NCBI RefSeq assembly: GCF_902459465.1
Contig: NC_047082.1
Span: 12,088,545-12,152,544, forward strand
Direction of reading: 5' to 3'
DNA length: 64,000 bases
Source of the DNA: Asterias rubens
Taxonomy: Eukaryota > Echinodermata > Asteroidea > Forcipulatida > Asteriidae
Below the pieces are notes generated by a model that was not told the origin of the DNA, did no database searches, and was given only the letters and a program-made list of their open reading frames with translations. The first letter of the stretch is position 1. Every line of letters begins with the position of its first letter. This document shows, one piece after another, positions 56,401-63,806 of this stretch. Both the position numbers and the translations under genes were made by a program.

Positions 56401-58710
56401 CAAAACACCATGTAGTTAATTGAAGTAACCGGACTGCCCTGACAACTTTTCGGTTTTGTTAAGTTGAAAACGTTGCTTAATGAAATTCTGCTCCGCAAAA
56501 CATAGACGGAAAGCGATGCATTGCTTGACTCAAACTTATGAGTAGCCATGTTTAAGAGGGGTCCGCCCGATAGTCCGAAGGTCCGTTAGTCCGAAGGTTC
56601 AATAGCCCGAAGGTTCGATAGTCCGAACGCGCAAATCTTCCATAAGAGGGGGTTCATTAGTCCAAAAATGTAATAGGGTTCGTTAATCCGAACATTTGAT
56701 GCGATAGTCCGAAGGTTCATTAGTCCGAAGGTTCATCGATCCGAAGGTTTACTGGTCCGAAGGTTCGATAGTCCGAATTTAAAAAAGGTTAGTTGGTCCG
56801 AAGGTTCGATAGTTCGAAACAAAAACGAGGTTCAACAGTCCGAAGGTTCATTATTTCGAATCGACGATAAGGTTCGATAGTACGAATCGACAATAATATT
56901 CGAAAGTCCGAATCGATAATATGTTTTGGTCAACATTTCCGAGGGGCTCAGGTTTGCAGTTCCCGCTTTAATAAAGTTTTAAAACAACTGCCCTTTTCAA
57001 AATTCTAAAAAATTGACAGCCCACGCTGTAGGAAAATCATTATCTTAAAATAATCAAGCCTTTCATAAATACACAAACTATTCTTGACGTATTTAAACAA
57101 CATTAGGCTTTTACTTTCATGACTTGTTAACAATACTATACAGCATCAGTTTGTCAACCGTTCAGATTATGTACGCCTACACTTCTTTAAGATTGAACAC
57201 AGATGCCTGTGCGGAACAACTACTAATATTTGTCAAGATTTTTAAGTATAAGTTGAAAATAAAAATTTGATACAATTTTCCAAAACTATACTTGCCTCCA
57301 TTTGTCTATATCGGATCCCCGTCGGCTAACACCCACCAACGGCACACAGAATGCTGGCATATTATCCCAGCACACAAGAAACTTTGTTAATTAACTAAAT
57401 TTGTTTGCAAACTATCCAGTTCCCATCCATGAACAACGGTGTCCTAATTGTTTACGTTAGAAGCTATAACTATATCTCCTAGTCTTAAGCTAACTCCCAC
57501 AATGAGTAAGTCACATGGATTTTTTTGATTGATAATATTACGAAAAATCCAGAAGAGTAAACACATCAAAATTACAATTATGACAAACAAACTCATTATA
57601 AACAAGTTTAATAGCATCCCCATTCAAATGTTCTCGTTCAAGTAACTGTTTTAACTAACCATGTACTTAGACGTAAACATTTTGGGGATGATGACGTCAT
57701 CGATGACGTCATAACAATCAATCAATGTTTAATATTGAAAAAAAAAAATGCATATCAATAGAACCGTAATTACCACACACAAGGTGTTTGAACCAAAATC
57801 TTACACAAAGTTTGACCCCTGTGACCTTTACTTCCGTTTAATTGTTTTTGTTTTATGTTTTCACTTTTTAGTTTTTTACAAAACGCGCAAAAGTACTGAG
57901 TATACAGTGCTTCACACCGATCGGGAAAGGGTTACAACCAAATTATAAAAACACACCGAACACCCTTTGTTTGTAATTTACAAACAACACATGTCTAGTT
58001 GTTATATTATAATCCCTAATTACCTATTGCCGGTTATCTACCTAATAACCCATTGCCAGTTATAATAATAATAATAATAATTATTATTATTAGTTTTATT
58101 TGAGTGGGGGGGGGGAACACTCCTGTTGCCGTCCCATCACGCGATATAATGGGGAGGGGGCGTCAAGTGTCATTATGTCATTCTGCTCCACCTTCCAATA
58201 CGGTGGACTCAGACTATTTAAACAACTTGTTTTGTCAATTCGGACTATCGAACCTTATTATCGATTCGGACTATCGAACCTCATTATCGATTCGGACTAT
58301 CGAACCTCATTATCGATTCGGACTATCGAACCTTCGGACTATTGAACCTTCGGACTAACGGACCGTCGGACTATCGGGCAGACCCCGTACATGTTACATG
58401 ATGTTTTGACTTGTAGCCCAATCCTTTTACCCACACAACAACATGTGTGTGCTTAAAGCACAATCAAAGTTTCTATTCCAGAAACAATGGTTGGCTATGA
58501 ACAAAAATAAAGAGGTGAGGACAAAATGATGTTTAGTATGAAAGGATGTATAATATAAATGTGTTTCATGTTACCAATATTAATATAAAAATACACACCT
58601 TGAATCCATTGCGAAGAAGCAATCTCTATAACCATTAAAGTTGAAACAAACCAGACCACTGCCACCAATCTACCACCCATCTTATCACACACCATGTTAA
58701 ATGTGACCAT
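41125..58710 (-). CDS. SRCR-WSC-CCP tandem-module transmembrane receptor
   Basis: A minus-strand gene of 12 exons, or 13 with a possible 15-nt microexon. In order: leader 58710-58599; SRCR1 55973-55758 and 54935-54855; WSC1 54107-53826; CCP1 51773-51594; optional 49645-49631; SRCR2 48398-48177 and 46502-46422; WSC2 45556-45275; CCP2 44025-43819; Ser/Thr stalk 43132-43091; TM 42663-42585; tail from 41465. Every extracellular junction is phase 1. Each SRCR has six cysteines (group A-like), each WSC eight, each CCP four. The helix [20 protein letters not shown] is followed by Arg/Lys. Known roles: SRCR and WSC modules bind polysaccharide or microbial ligands, and CCP modules mediate protein contacts. 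A pattern-recognition receptor is inferred. The tail frame is broken by one extra base in an A4 run; as read the protein is about 630 residues, and about 712 if three A were present. Confidence 0.85.
41628..41989. repeat. Family F element with a further nested palindrome
   Basis: GCGTTCGTTTAGCTTCCCTG left end; GGGAAGCTTATCGAACGCAC right end. At 41664-41786, ATCCCCAAACGACATT pairs with AATGTCGTTTGGGAAAAAA. Shares GGTCACT and GAGAGGGCGAGTGTG with 40577-40902. Located in the last intron of the receptor. Confidence 0.85.
42585..42663 (-). CDS. Receptor transmembrane exon
   Basis: Acceptor TATATTCCTACAG. Hydrophobic helix of about 20 residues ending FVIRR. Donor GTAAAT at phase 2. Confidence 0.85.
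42785..42985 (-). repeat. SINE-like repeat, inverse of 21970-22135
   Basis: AGTGCACTGGGTTCTTTTAC and GGCTTTACGTCCCATCCGAA are the reverse complement of the first copy. Confidence 0.7.
43091..43132 (-). CDS. Receptor stalk exon (Ser/Thr-rich, 42 nt)
   Basis: Acceptor CATTTTCTTTAG. Encodes [13 protein letters not shown]. Phase 1 on both sides. Confidence 0.75.
43299..43622 (+). repeat. Family A MITE, internally shortened
   Basis: TTAAAGGCAGTGGACACTAT to AGTGTCCACTGCCTTTAA with clean TTAA at both ends. The central GAGACC palindrome is deleted. Confidence 0.9.
43625..43800 (-). repeat. Family L fragment
   Basis: GAACGAGAAAAACGAAATCA and GCTGAAATTTGCGGAGAAAA (the L terminus). It abuts the CCP2 exon donor region. 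Confidence 0.55.
43819..44025 (-). CDS. Receptor CCP2 (sushi) exon
   Basis: Acceptor [48 protein letters not shown]. Four Cys and the conserved Trp. Donor GTAAGC, phase 1. Confidence 0.9.
44108..44484 (-). repeat. Family C MITE
   Basis: GAAGCCATTGGACCTTTTCG to CCGAAAGGGTCAAATGGCTT, core CATGTCATGACACGGCGAAA. Confidence 0.85.
44485..45250. other. Receptor intron, no feature seen
   Basis: AT-rich, with GGGCGCGCAGTG-TTGGGCACCGCGCGCC near 44510. No coding signal. Confidence 0.4.
45275..45556 (-). CDS. Receptor WSC2 exon
   Basis: Acceptor [64 protein letters not shown]. 282 nt, the same length as WSC1. Phase 1/1. Confidence 0.92.
45695..46081 (-). repeat. Family K MITE (A-related)
   Basis: TTTAAAGGGAAGGCAAACGT to AGTGCCTTTC. 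Its A-like core has a different central palindrome, AAAAGACTT-N-AAGTCTTTTA. A second copy lies at 60130-60482. Confidence 0.85.
46257..46413. repeat. Family F element, short form with central insert
   Basis: TGGGTGCGTTCGTTTAGCTT to AGCTAAAAGAACGCACCC. Central CCAGGACGAATGTGTGCAGATAATTACCC runs opposite to the core in the copy at 22668. Ends only 9 bp from the SRCR2b donor. Confidence 0.85.
46422..46502 (-). CDS. Receptor SRCR2 second exon (81 nt)
   Basis: Acceptor [35 protein letters not shown]. Same length and phases as the SRCR1 second exon. Confidence 0.9.
46570..46770 (+). repeat. Degenerate family A copy
   Basis: AGCATAAAAACATACTTGGT, GTTGATAGTATTACATAGTG and TTTCCTTTCATCATTTTCTT in family A order. 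The ends are not recognisable. Confidence 0.6.
46791..46931. repeat. Family G palindromic element, uninterrupted
   Basis: GGGAGACTTTGGAACGCTAG and GCAGACTTACCAGGTAAACT pair with ACCTGGGAAGTC and CAAGCGTCCCTAAAAGTCTC. Interior GTTCTCAGCATGCGCACATT. Confidence 0.85.
47021..47354 (-). repeat. Family A MITE, right end lost
   Basis: TTAGGCACTGGACACTATTG to CAATTGCTTGTTACCAAGTG, where the next A copy begins. Confidence 0.8.
47355..47717 (+). repeat. Family A MITE fused to the previous copy
   Basis: TGACACTATTGGTAATTACT to CCAATAGTGTCCAGTGTCTT. Confidence 0.85.
47735..48108 (+). repeat. Family L element
   Basis: ATAGGTTTTCTCGGTCGCGA start, GACCGAGAAAACCTATA end. The interior matches 27260-27590 in the same orientation (GAATGCTACTGAAAAGGGTC). 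Confidence 0.85.
48177..48398 (-). CDS. Receptor SRCR2 first exon
   Basis: Acceptor [58 protein letters not shown]. Phase 1/1. Confidence 0.92.
48664..49038 (+). repeat. Family C MITE
   Basis: TTAAAGGCATTGGACACTTT to AGTGTCCAATGGCTTTAA with TTAA at both sides. Confidence 0.88.
49206..49441. repeat. Inverted-repeat element with CTCTCTAAATG ends
   Basis: CTCTCTAAATGCAAAAGAGT at the left; CTTTTACATTTAGAGAG at the right. Contains several AAAGAGTG/CACTCTTT motifs in both orientations. Confidence 0.85.
49631..49645 (-). CDS. Possible 15-nt receptor microexon
   Basis: CAATGTAG acceptor and GTAAAC donor bound ACGTGACACAACCTG, which would add VTQP between CCP1 and SRCR2 at phase 1 on both sides. 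The upstream tract is not pyrimidine-rich. Skipping it keeps the frame, so only transcripts can decide. Confidence 0.25.
49959..50458. repeat. Family J palindromic element carrying a complete family A insert
   Basis: GGTGGATTTCACAAAGAGTT, then family A at 49978-50363, then the rest of J (AGTCTTATTTCGAGTTAAGA to CCTAACTCTTTGTGAAATCG). J alone occurs at 59684-59820. Confidence 0.9.
49978..50363 (-). repeat. Family A MITE in TTAA, nested in J
   Basis: TTAAAGGCAGTGGACACTAT to ATAGTGTCCACTGCCTTTAA. Confidence 0.92.
50464..51540. other. Receptor intron, little recognised
   Basis: A small hairpin AAAAATTGCAT-TAACATGCAATTTTT at 50518-50546. No coding signal. Confidence 0.45.
51541..51592 (+). repeat. 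Poly-C and CT-rich tract
   Basis: About 14 C followed by CTCTCCCACCCTCTCTCTCT, immediately beside the CCP1 donor. Confidence 0.9.
51594..51773 (-). CDS. Receptor CCP1 (sushi) exon
   Basis: [45 protein letters not shown]. Four Cys and Trp. Phase 1/1. The acceptor ATTTTGATAAAAG is weak but keeps phase. Confidence 0.88.
51866..51892 (+). promoter_or_regulatory. Histone-type 3' stem-loop signature, copy 1
   Basis: CCAACGGTTCTTTTCAGAAC followed by CACCCC. The 16-nt stem-loop fits the metazoan replication-dependent histone consensus GGYYYUHHUHARRRCC with AAC before and ACC after. No histone coding sequence adjoins it. A second copy on the other strand is at 62809-62835. Confidence 0.5.
52048..52437. 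repeat. Family E MITE
   Basis: TTTAAAAGGAACACGTTGCC to AACGTGTTCCTTTAA. Centre GGGAGTCAA-N-TTGACTCCC. Confidence 0.9.
52539..52908 (+). repeat. Family C MITE
   Basis: TTAAAGCCATTGGACACTTT to AAAGGGTCCAATGGCTTTAA. Confidence 0.9.
52909..53315 (+). other. Receptor intron with LINE tail
   Basis: (TTGA)n at 52924-52944. GGTGCGCCTTGAGCACCCC with TATTATTGTTATTA at 53070-53135 is the 3' tail of a CR1/L2-like LINE without its coding part. Confidence 0.55.
53320..53413 (+). repeat. Family A right-half relic
   Basis: ACAGGTTTGTTATGTTGTGC to TGTCATGTGTCTTTAA. It abuts the next A copy. Confidence 0.75.
53414..53794 (-). repeat. Family A MITE
   Basis: TTAAAAGCTGTGGACACTAT to AATAGTGTCCAATGCCTTTA. Ends 31 bp from the WSC1 exon donor. 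Confidence 0.9.
53826..54107 (-). CDS. Receptor WSC1 exon
   Basis: Acceptor [69 protein letters not shown]. 282 nt, phase 1/1. Eight cysteines. Confidence 0.92.
54108..54850. other. Receptor intron, no feature seen
   Basis: No repeat family or coding signal recognised. Confidence 0.45.
54855..54935 (-). CDS. Receptor SRCR1 second exon (81 nt)
   Basis: Acceptor [37 protein letters not shown]. Donor GTGAGT. Phase 1/1. Confidence 0.92.
55235..55550 (+). repeat. Family C MITE, both ends truncated
   Basis: TCGGTAGACAGTATTGTCCA to CCCTGTAAGTTATTTGTAAA. The core is as in other C copies. A short duplicate GAATTGATAATTGTTTT lies at 55621-55637. Confidence 0.8.
55758..55973 (-). CDS. Receptor SRCR1 first exon
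   Basis: Acceptor [58 protein letters not shown]. Phase 1/1. Confidence 0.93.
56069..56145 (-). repeat. Family L fragment
   Basis: GGTTAAATTGGCTGCTCTTT and CGAGAAAACCTATGA only. Confidence 0.7.
56558..58386. mobile_element. 1.8-kb element with iterated GGTTCGATAGTCCGAA ends
   Basis: Left end GGGGTCCGCCCGATAGTCCG and right end CGGACTATCGGGCAGACCCC are inverted repeats over about 70 bp. Behind them the unit GGTTCGATAGTCCGAA or close variants repeats many times: to about 56920 on the left, from about 58235 on the right, in opposite orientation. The interior is AT-rich without a recognisable transposase. It lies in receptor intron 1. Confidence 0.9.
58599..58710 (-). CDS. Receptor leader exon
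   Basis: Encodes [13 protein letters not shown] followed by a hydrophobic signal peptide ([19 protein letters not shown]). Three in-frame ATG codons leave the start ambiguous. Donor GTGTGT at phase 1, matching SRCR1. Confidence 0.8.
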
Positions 58711-58805
58711 CCTGAAATTAATAATAGAATCAAAGCTAAGAATACTTTCTCTTTTAACGGAATTCTATGAAAACGTGTCTGCTGCAGTTTGTGACAAGGA
58801 AATTA

Positions 58806-59183
58806 TCTTAAAGGAACACGCTGCCTTGGATCGGTCGAGTTGGTCTTTGAAAAGCGTTTGTAACCGTTTGTTATAAAATGCATAATTATGGTTGGAAAAG
58901 TGTTTTAAAAGTAGAATAATGATGGTCCACACACAGTCATGTGCCTCGAAATTGCGTGCTCGGCTATTTGTGGGAGTCAAAAATTTGACTCCCATAAATG
59001 GCCGACCGTGTTTGTCGACGAGGTGAAACGAAAACCACACAATTTCGAGTGATATTTGTGTGGATCATTGTACATGTATTCTACTTTTAAAACATCTTTC
59101 TAATCATATACATTTCTATATCAAACAGTTACAAACGCTTTTCAAAGACCAACTCGACCGATCCAATGCAACGTGTCCCTTTA
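58806..59183. repeat. Family E MITE upstream of the receptor
   Basis: CTTAAAGGAACACGCTGCCT to GCAACGTGTCCCTTTAA. Confidence 0.9.
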
Positions 59184-59303
59184 ATCCGGAACACCTTGAA
59201 CCCGGAACATCCTGAAACAGAATATTGTACGAGCTTATGGTCTTATTTCATAAACAACATAGGGTTTGGATTTCCCAAATTGTTACATGTCGTAATCAAT
59301 GTA

Positions 59304-59548
59304 CCAAGGCCAAAATTGCATAGAGCTGCTTAGCACAAAAACTTGCTTAGCATTACATTTTTGCCTCGATAAAAACAGGATGACCGACCAAATTTCCACG
59401 TAATTTTCAGGATAAGCAAACAACAGCTGAATACCAGTAACAAGCAATATGCAACAACTGGAAATTTGGTTGGTAATCCTGTTTTTACCAAGAAATAAAT
59501 TTCACGCTGAGCAATTTTTTGTGCTTAGCAGCTCAACAAAATTGGGCC
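59304..59548. repeat. Palindromic element with GGCCAAAATTG ends
   Basis: GGCCAAAATTG-ATAG-AGCTGCTTAGCACAAAAA pairs with TTTTTTGTGCTTAGCAGCTC and ATTGGGCC. Centre ACCAAATTTCC/GGAAATTTGGT. Confidence 0.85.
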
Positions 59549-59683
59549 GTGTTACACGACGGCTGGACTTGCGCGGCTGGTAGTCGTTTCAACACAATGC
59601 GCAACAACTCGTAATCGTTAGCGCGTGAACGCCATGTCACCAAAATGCGCACTACATTAGTACACACAGTAACTCCCAGAGCT

Positions 59684-59820
59684 GGGGTGGATTTTACAAA
59701 GAGTTAGGACTAGTCTTATCTCGAGTTAGGACCAGTGACTTGTCCTAACTTAGGACTATCCATGCAAATTGTATAGTCCTAAGTTAGGACTAGTCCTAAC
59801 TCTTTGTGAAATCGACCCCA
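59684..59820. repeat. Family J palindromic element, uninterrupted
   Basis: GGGGTGGATTTTACAAAGAG to CTCTTTGTGAAATCGACCCC. TAGGACTAGTC motifs inside. Confidence 0.9.
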
Positions 59821-59838
59821 GAACACCCAATATTCCTG

Positions 59839-60008
59839 CGCTTATTATACGCCTCTCTTAATACTTATGCATGAGATACGTCACAATGCAAACTCAAAAC
59901 GAGGTGATGGGCGCAGCCACTGCAAGTGATGGGGGAAGTGCGCCCATAGCCTCATTTTGGTAAAGAATTATGACGTCATGCATAAGTATTAAGAGAGGCG
60001 TATAAGCA
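59839..60008. repeat. Palindromic element with GCTTAT-ATACGCCTCTC ends
   Basis: TACGCCTCTCTTAATACTTA pairs with TAAGTATTAAGAGAGGCGTA. The interior has GGGCGCAG and GCGCCC facing each other. Confidence 0.9.
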
Positions 60009-60129
60009 CCCAAATGAAAAAAACCAAAAAACTAAAAATCCATGAATGGGGGAAACTGTTTCGAAAGATGTTGTTCCTGGTTTGTGATAGCTGGATTTAT
60101 TAAAGGGGGTTGTTTAACGAACTGCTTGT

Positions 60130-60482
60130 TTAAGGGAAGGTACACGTTCGGTAATTACTCAAAACAAATACTAACTTAAAAACTGACTTGGTAACGAGCA
60201 TTGGAGAGCTGTTTATAGTATAAAACATTGTGGGAAACGACTCCTTCTGAAGTAACGTAGTTTTTTAGAAAAAGGTAATTTCTCACTCAAATATTAATAA
60301 TAAAAGACTTCTAACCAGAAGTCTTTTATTGTGTTCTTCCCCATAATTTATTATATTCTCGCAACTTCGTTGACCAATTGAGCCCAAATTTTCACAGGCT
60401 TGTTATGTTATACTTATGATGGGATACACCAAGTGAGAACACTGGTCTTTGACAATTACCAAACGTGTACATTGCCTTTAAA
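60130..60482 (-). repeat. Family K MITE
   Basis: TTTAAGGGAAGGTACACGTT to AACGTGTACATTGCCTTTAA, centre AAAAGACTTCTAACCAGAAG. Confidence 0.88.
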
Positions 60483-60610
60483 CCCTATATGTTATTAGAT
60501 TTATACCAACAAACCAGTGACCATTTCATTTCCAGGGTGGTAATCGTTGTTGAAATATTGCCGAACATCTATAGTGCGGTTTTGTCCACGCAGGAAGAAT
60601 AATCGGCAAT

Positions 60611-60904
60611 GAGAGACATTGAGACGCTAAGTGGCAGCAGACCTACCAGGTAAATTTCCATAGACCTTTTCGCAAATACTGGGGCGTGCGCGTAAAGCTT
60701 GGAATTAGGTGCATTGTGGTCCAGCTGATATCCAAATTTGATCCATATCTATCCCACGATGCACCTCATTCAACAGTGTGCGCTTGCGCATTGGTATTTG
60801 CGATAAGGTTTATTGTTAACGTCGTTCTGAGCGTGCGGCCATGACCGAGAACAATGGATTTTACGTGGTAAGTCTGCTGCCACCAAGCGTCCAAAAAGTC
60901 TCCC
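60611..60904. repeat. Family G element interrupted by family H
   Basis: GAGACGCTAAGTGGCAGCAG to AAGCGTCCAAAAAGTCTCCC. Split after GGTAAATTTCCAT by H at 60661-60813 and resuming TGTTAACGTCGTTCTGAGCG, exactly where the intact copy at 46791 is continuous. Confidence 0.88.
60661..60813. repeat. Family H element nested in G
   Basis: TAGACCTTTTCGCAAATACT to TATTTGCGATAAGGTTTA. Confidence 0.88.
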
Positions 60905-60923
60905 ATTGGAATGTACACAGCAT

Positions 60924-61109
60924 ACACTGTAAAAAGCAGTGACATTTAATGACGGCACTTTACCTGGCACCCTAGCTGCCAGATAAAATGCCGTAAATTT
61001 CACGGTAGAAGTTTTGCAAACTACCCCTTTAAGGCACAATACAAATCTTCCACTGTAAAATTTACGGCACTTTACCTGGCAGCTACCAGGCAGCTATTTT
61101 TTACAGTGT
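60924..61109. repeat. Palindromic element with ACACTGTAAAA ends
   Basis: ACACTGTAAAAAGCAGTGAC to AGCTATTTTTTACAGTGT, with GGCACTTTACCTGGCA repeated inside. Confidence 0.85.
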
Positions 61110-61412
61110 TAGACACAACACTGTCAGTAACGTTTTTAAGAATCAAACTTTGAGTGGTGGTAAAGAGTGCTATTTTGTTTCATTAAACCGCAGTACTTAG
61201 AAGTGAGAAAAACAAAACAAAAAACAATGCATTAAATCCATCCAAAGCAACTGCTGCACTTCCAACCAAGTAGGGGCCTAAGCAATTATTGCCATTAACT
61301 TGAAAAGTGATTAGCAAGCGTGATAATCTCCTTTATAAGCATCACAGGAAAATGCAAATATTCTCATAGATTGTCGTGAAAACGTTACAAATTCAAAACT
61401 TGGTTAGATGCA

Positions 61413-61782
61413 TTAAAGGCAGTGGACGCTATTGGTAGTTACTCAAAACAATTATTAGCATAAAACCTTACTTGGTAACGTGTACTGGGGAGTTGTTGAT
61501 AATATAAAACATTGTGAGAAACGGCTCCCTCTGAAGTAACGTAGTTTTCGAGAAAGAAATGGTTTTCCACGAATTTGATTTCGAGACCTCAGATTTAGAA
61601 CTTGAGGTATCGAAATCATATCTGAAAGCACATAACTTCGGTTGACAAGGGTATTTTTTCTTTCATATAGTTATCTCGCAACTTCGACGACCAACATAGG
61701 TTTGTTATTTTATGCGTATGTTGAGATACACCAAGTGAGAAGACTGGTCTTTGACAATTACCAATAGTGTCCAGGGTCTTAA
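61413..61782 (+). repeat. Family A MITE
   Basis: TTAAAGGCAGTGGACGCTAT to ATAGTGTCCAGGGTCTTAA with TTAA at both ends. Confidence 0.9.
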
Positions 61783-62105
61783 ACGATACAAATTTAAAAC
61801 TTGGTTAGATACATTAAATATCCCCCTCCCAACCCCCGCCCTGCTCAAGTATGTTTTCTTGTCAGGCCACGGTAAAAGCTATTAATTGAATGTCACAGCA
61901 CTGTCCAGTGGAACACAATGCCTACGGATAATGCGTGGATGATGCAGCAAATGCATCCTCTGAATATCTCATGTCCAAACAATTATTTGTTGAACTTAAT
62001 GTAAGAGCTGAGTCCATTTGTTTTTGTTTTATGCAAGGAAATAATTACGCGATGTTGTTGATTAAATGGTGTTAAACTATTTTTGTGACGTCACTCTATT
62101 GTTGA
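61783..62105. other. No gene seen
   Basis: AT-rich with a short C-rich tract at 61822-61842. Confidence 0.45.
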
Positions 62106-62133
62106 AAGTGTAGATTCGTACGAATCTACACTT
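62106..62133. repeat. 28-bp perfect palindrome beside family A
   Basis: AAGTGTAGATTCGTACGAAT and its continuation form an uninterrupted palindrome centred on GTAC. Confidence 0.9.
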
Positions 62134-62518
62134 AAAGGTTGTAGACAATATTGGTAATTACTCAAAATAGTTATTAGCATAAAACCTCGCTTGGTAACGA
62201 GTAATGGGGAGAGGTTGATGGTATAAAACATTGTGAGAAACGGCTCCATTTGAAGTGACGTAGTTTTCGAGAAAGAAGTAATTGTCAACGAATTTGATTT
62301 CGAGACCTCAGGTTCAGAATTTGAGGTCTCGAAATCAAGCATCGAAATGCACACAACTTCGTGTGACAAGGGTGTTTTTTCTTTTATAGTTATCTCGCAA
62401 CTTCGTCGACCAATTGAGCTCAAATTTTCACAGGTTTATTATTTTATGCATATGTTGAGATACAGGAAGTGAGAAGACTTGTCTTAGACAATTACCAATA
62501 GTGTCCAGTGTCTTTAAG
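62132..62518 (+). repeat. Family A MITE
   Basis: TTAAAGGTTGTAGACAATAT to AATAGTGTCCAGTGTCTTTA, TTAA on both sides. Confidence 0.9.
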
Positions 62519-63350
62519 TGTAAATTCATTGCAAACTTAAGTAAATAGTTCAACTTGAAAAATAACACCGTGTACCTTCCCTTTAAATAACATACAAAAC
62601 ATAGCTCCACACATAAGTTTCATGAAAAATACCGAGCGGTTTGATAACCCCCCCCCCCCATATAGGGGTATCATGAAGCGCTGCACAAGAAAAAGTGTTA
62701 TCTTATCATTCCACAGGTGCACATTTGAAACTTTGCATGTTGGAAATACGATATAGAATGGTTTGCGGTAACACCATGTAATGATCTCTAATGAGTTGGG
62801 GTGGTTCTGAAAAGAACCGTGGATTTCAACTCCAATATAACTTTAACCAAATCCACCGGTTTTACCATGACCTGGTTGCTCCATTAGAATTACTGACCTG
62901 AACAGCCGGTACGTCATAACATTTATTTCATCTGACTTGATTATTAAACAAGTTTTTATCCAACGATCATTGTATACCTTCATCAATCTTTGTTTTTAAT
63001 ATCTGTTTCATTATTAGTGTTGGTTTAATTAAACAAACCAGCAGAGGAGAAAACCCCCTGGTCCGAAAAGTTGCCTTAATTACGAAAAAAAAAAAAAAAA
63101 ATACCACGCTGTTTGTTATGAAGATCTACCAGAGCGCAACTCTATGTCTTGACAACTCCAACTCCAACACGAGCAGTGGACAAGTGCTGTGACTGATTGC
63201 CTCAACAGACGATGACAAAAAAAAGTAATATCAAGTTTGTCCAAGCGCGCAGCCTCCGCCGCAATCGCCAAACCATGTTCTGGAACGTTAGTCCCCTGAC
63301 GTTGTTTGATTAACTGAACTTAGGAGATGGGGCGAGAAGACATGATCATT
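62519..63350. other. Upstream region of the secreted-peptide gene
   Basis: Poly-C at 62649-62659 and poly-A at 63084-63100. No other coding signal was found. Confidence 0.45.
62809..62835 (-). promoter_or_regulatory. Histone-type 3' stem-loop signature, copy 2
   Basis: On the minus strand: CCACGGTTCTTTTCAGAACC followed by ACCCCAACTCAT. Stem-loop and 3' flank are identical to copy 1; the wider similarity includes GGTGTTACCGCAAACC downstream in both. Confidence 0.5.
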
Positions 63351-63353
63351 TCC

Positions 63354-63360
63354 TATAAAA
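63354..63360 (+). promoter_or_regulatory. TATA box of the secreted-peptide gene
   Basis: TATAAAA in TTTCCTATAAAAGGAG. Predicts transcription from about 63384. The noncoding leader exon then ends at 63436, where ACCG meets donor GTAAGT. Confidence 0.65.
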
Positions 63361-63806
63361 GGAGTTGCAAAACACTCATCATTTCATTCCAGGCTGCAAA
63401 GACAAGTTCGTTCTCTTCAGTACAGAAACACAACCGGTAAGTTGATCGATTTGTTTTTTCTTAAACTGTAAGGAAACAGACGGATTGTCAGTCGCACTTC
63501 TTGTTCCGTCCACAATTTGTTTGCATTTTTGGGGTCGTTTTTTCTTCTTCTTCAAAAGGACTATCTGCGTTAAACTCGCGGATTTTCTTGCTTTTTCTTC
63601 TATGATAGTTTCTAGTTTGCTTTATACGTATTCATCCGTTCCATTTTTTATATTTTTTATTTTTTATATTCTTGATCTGATTTTTAAATTCCGGGTACAC
63701 GTAAAGTTGACTTCATGAAAAATTTGTCGTTAACAGTGGAACAACTCCCCTGTTTTAAGAATCGATAACTATTATGTGACATTGATCGTCTTGCAGAATC
63801 TCAACC

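Noticed and set aside
56558-58386. Telomere- or satellite-like array from the GGTTCGATAGTCCGAA repeats
   Set aside because: The repeats end in a defined inverted terminus on both sides, which fits a transposon better than a satellite.
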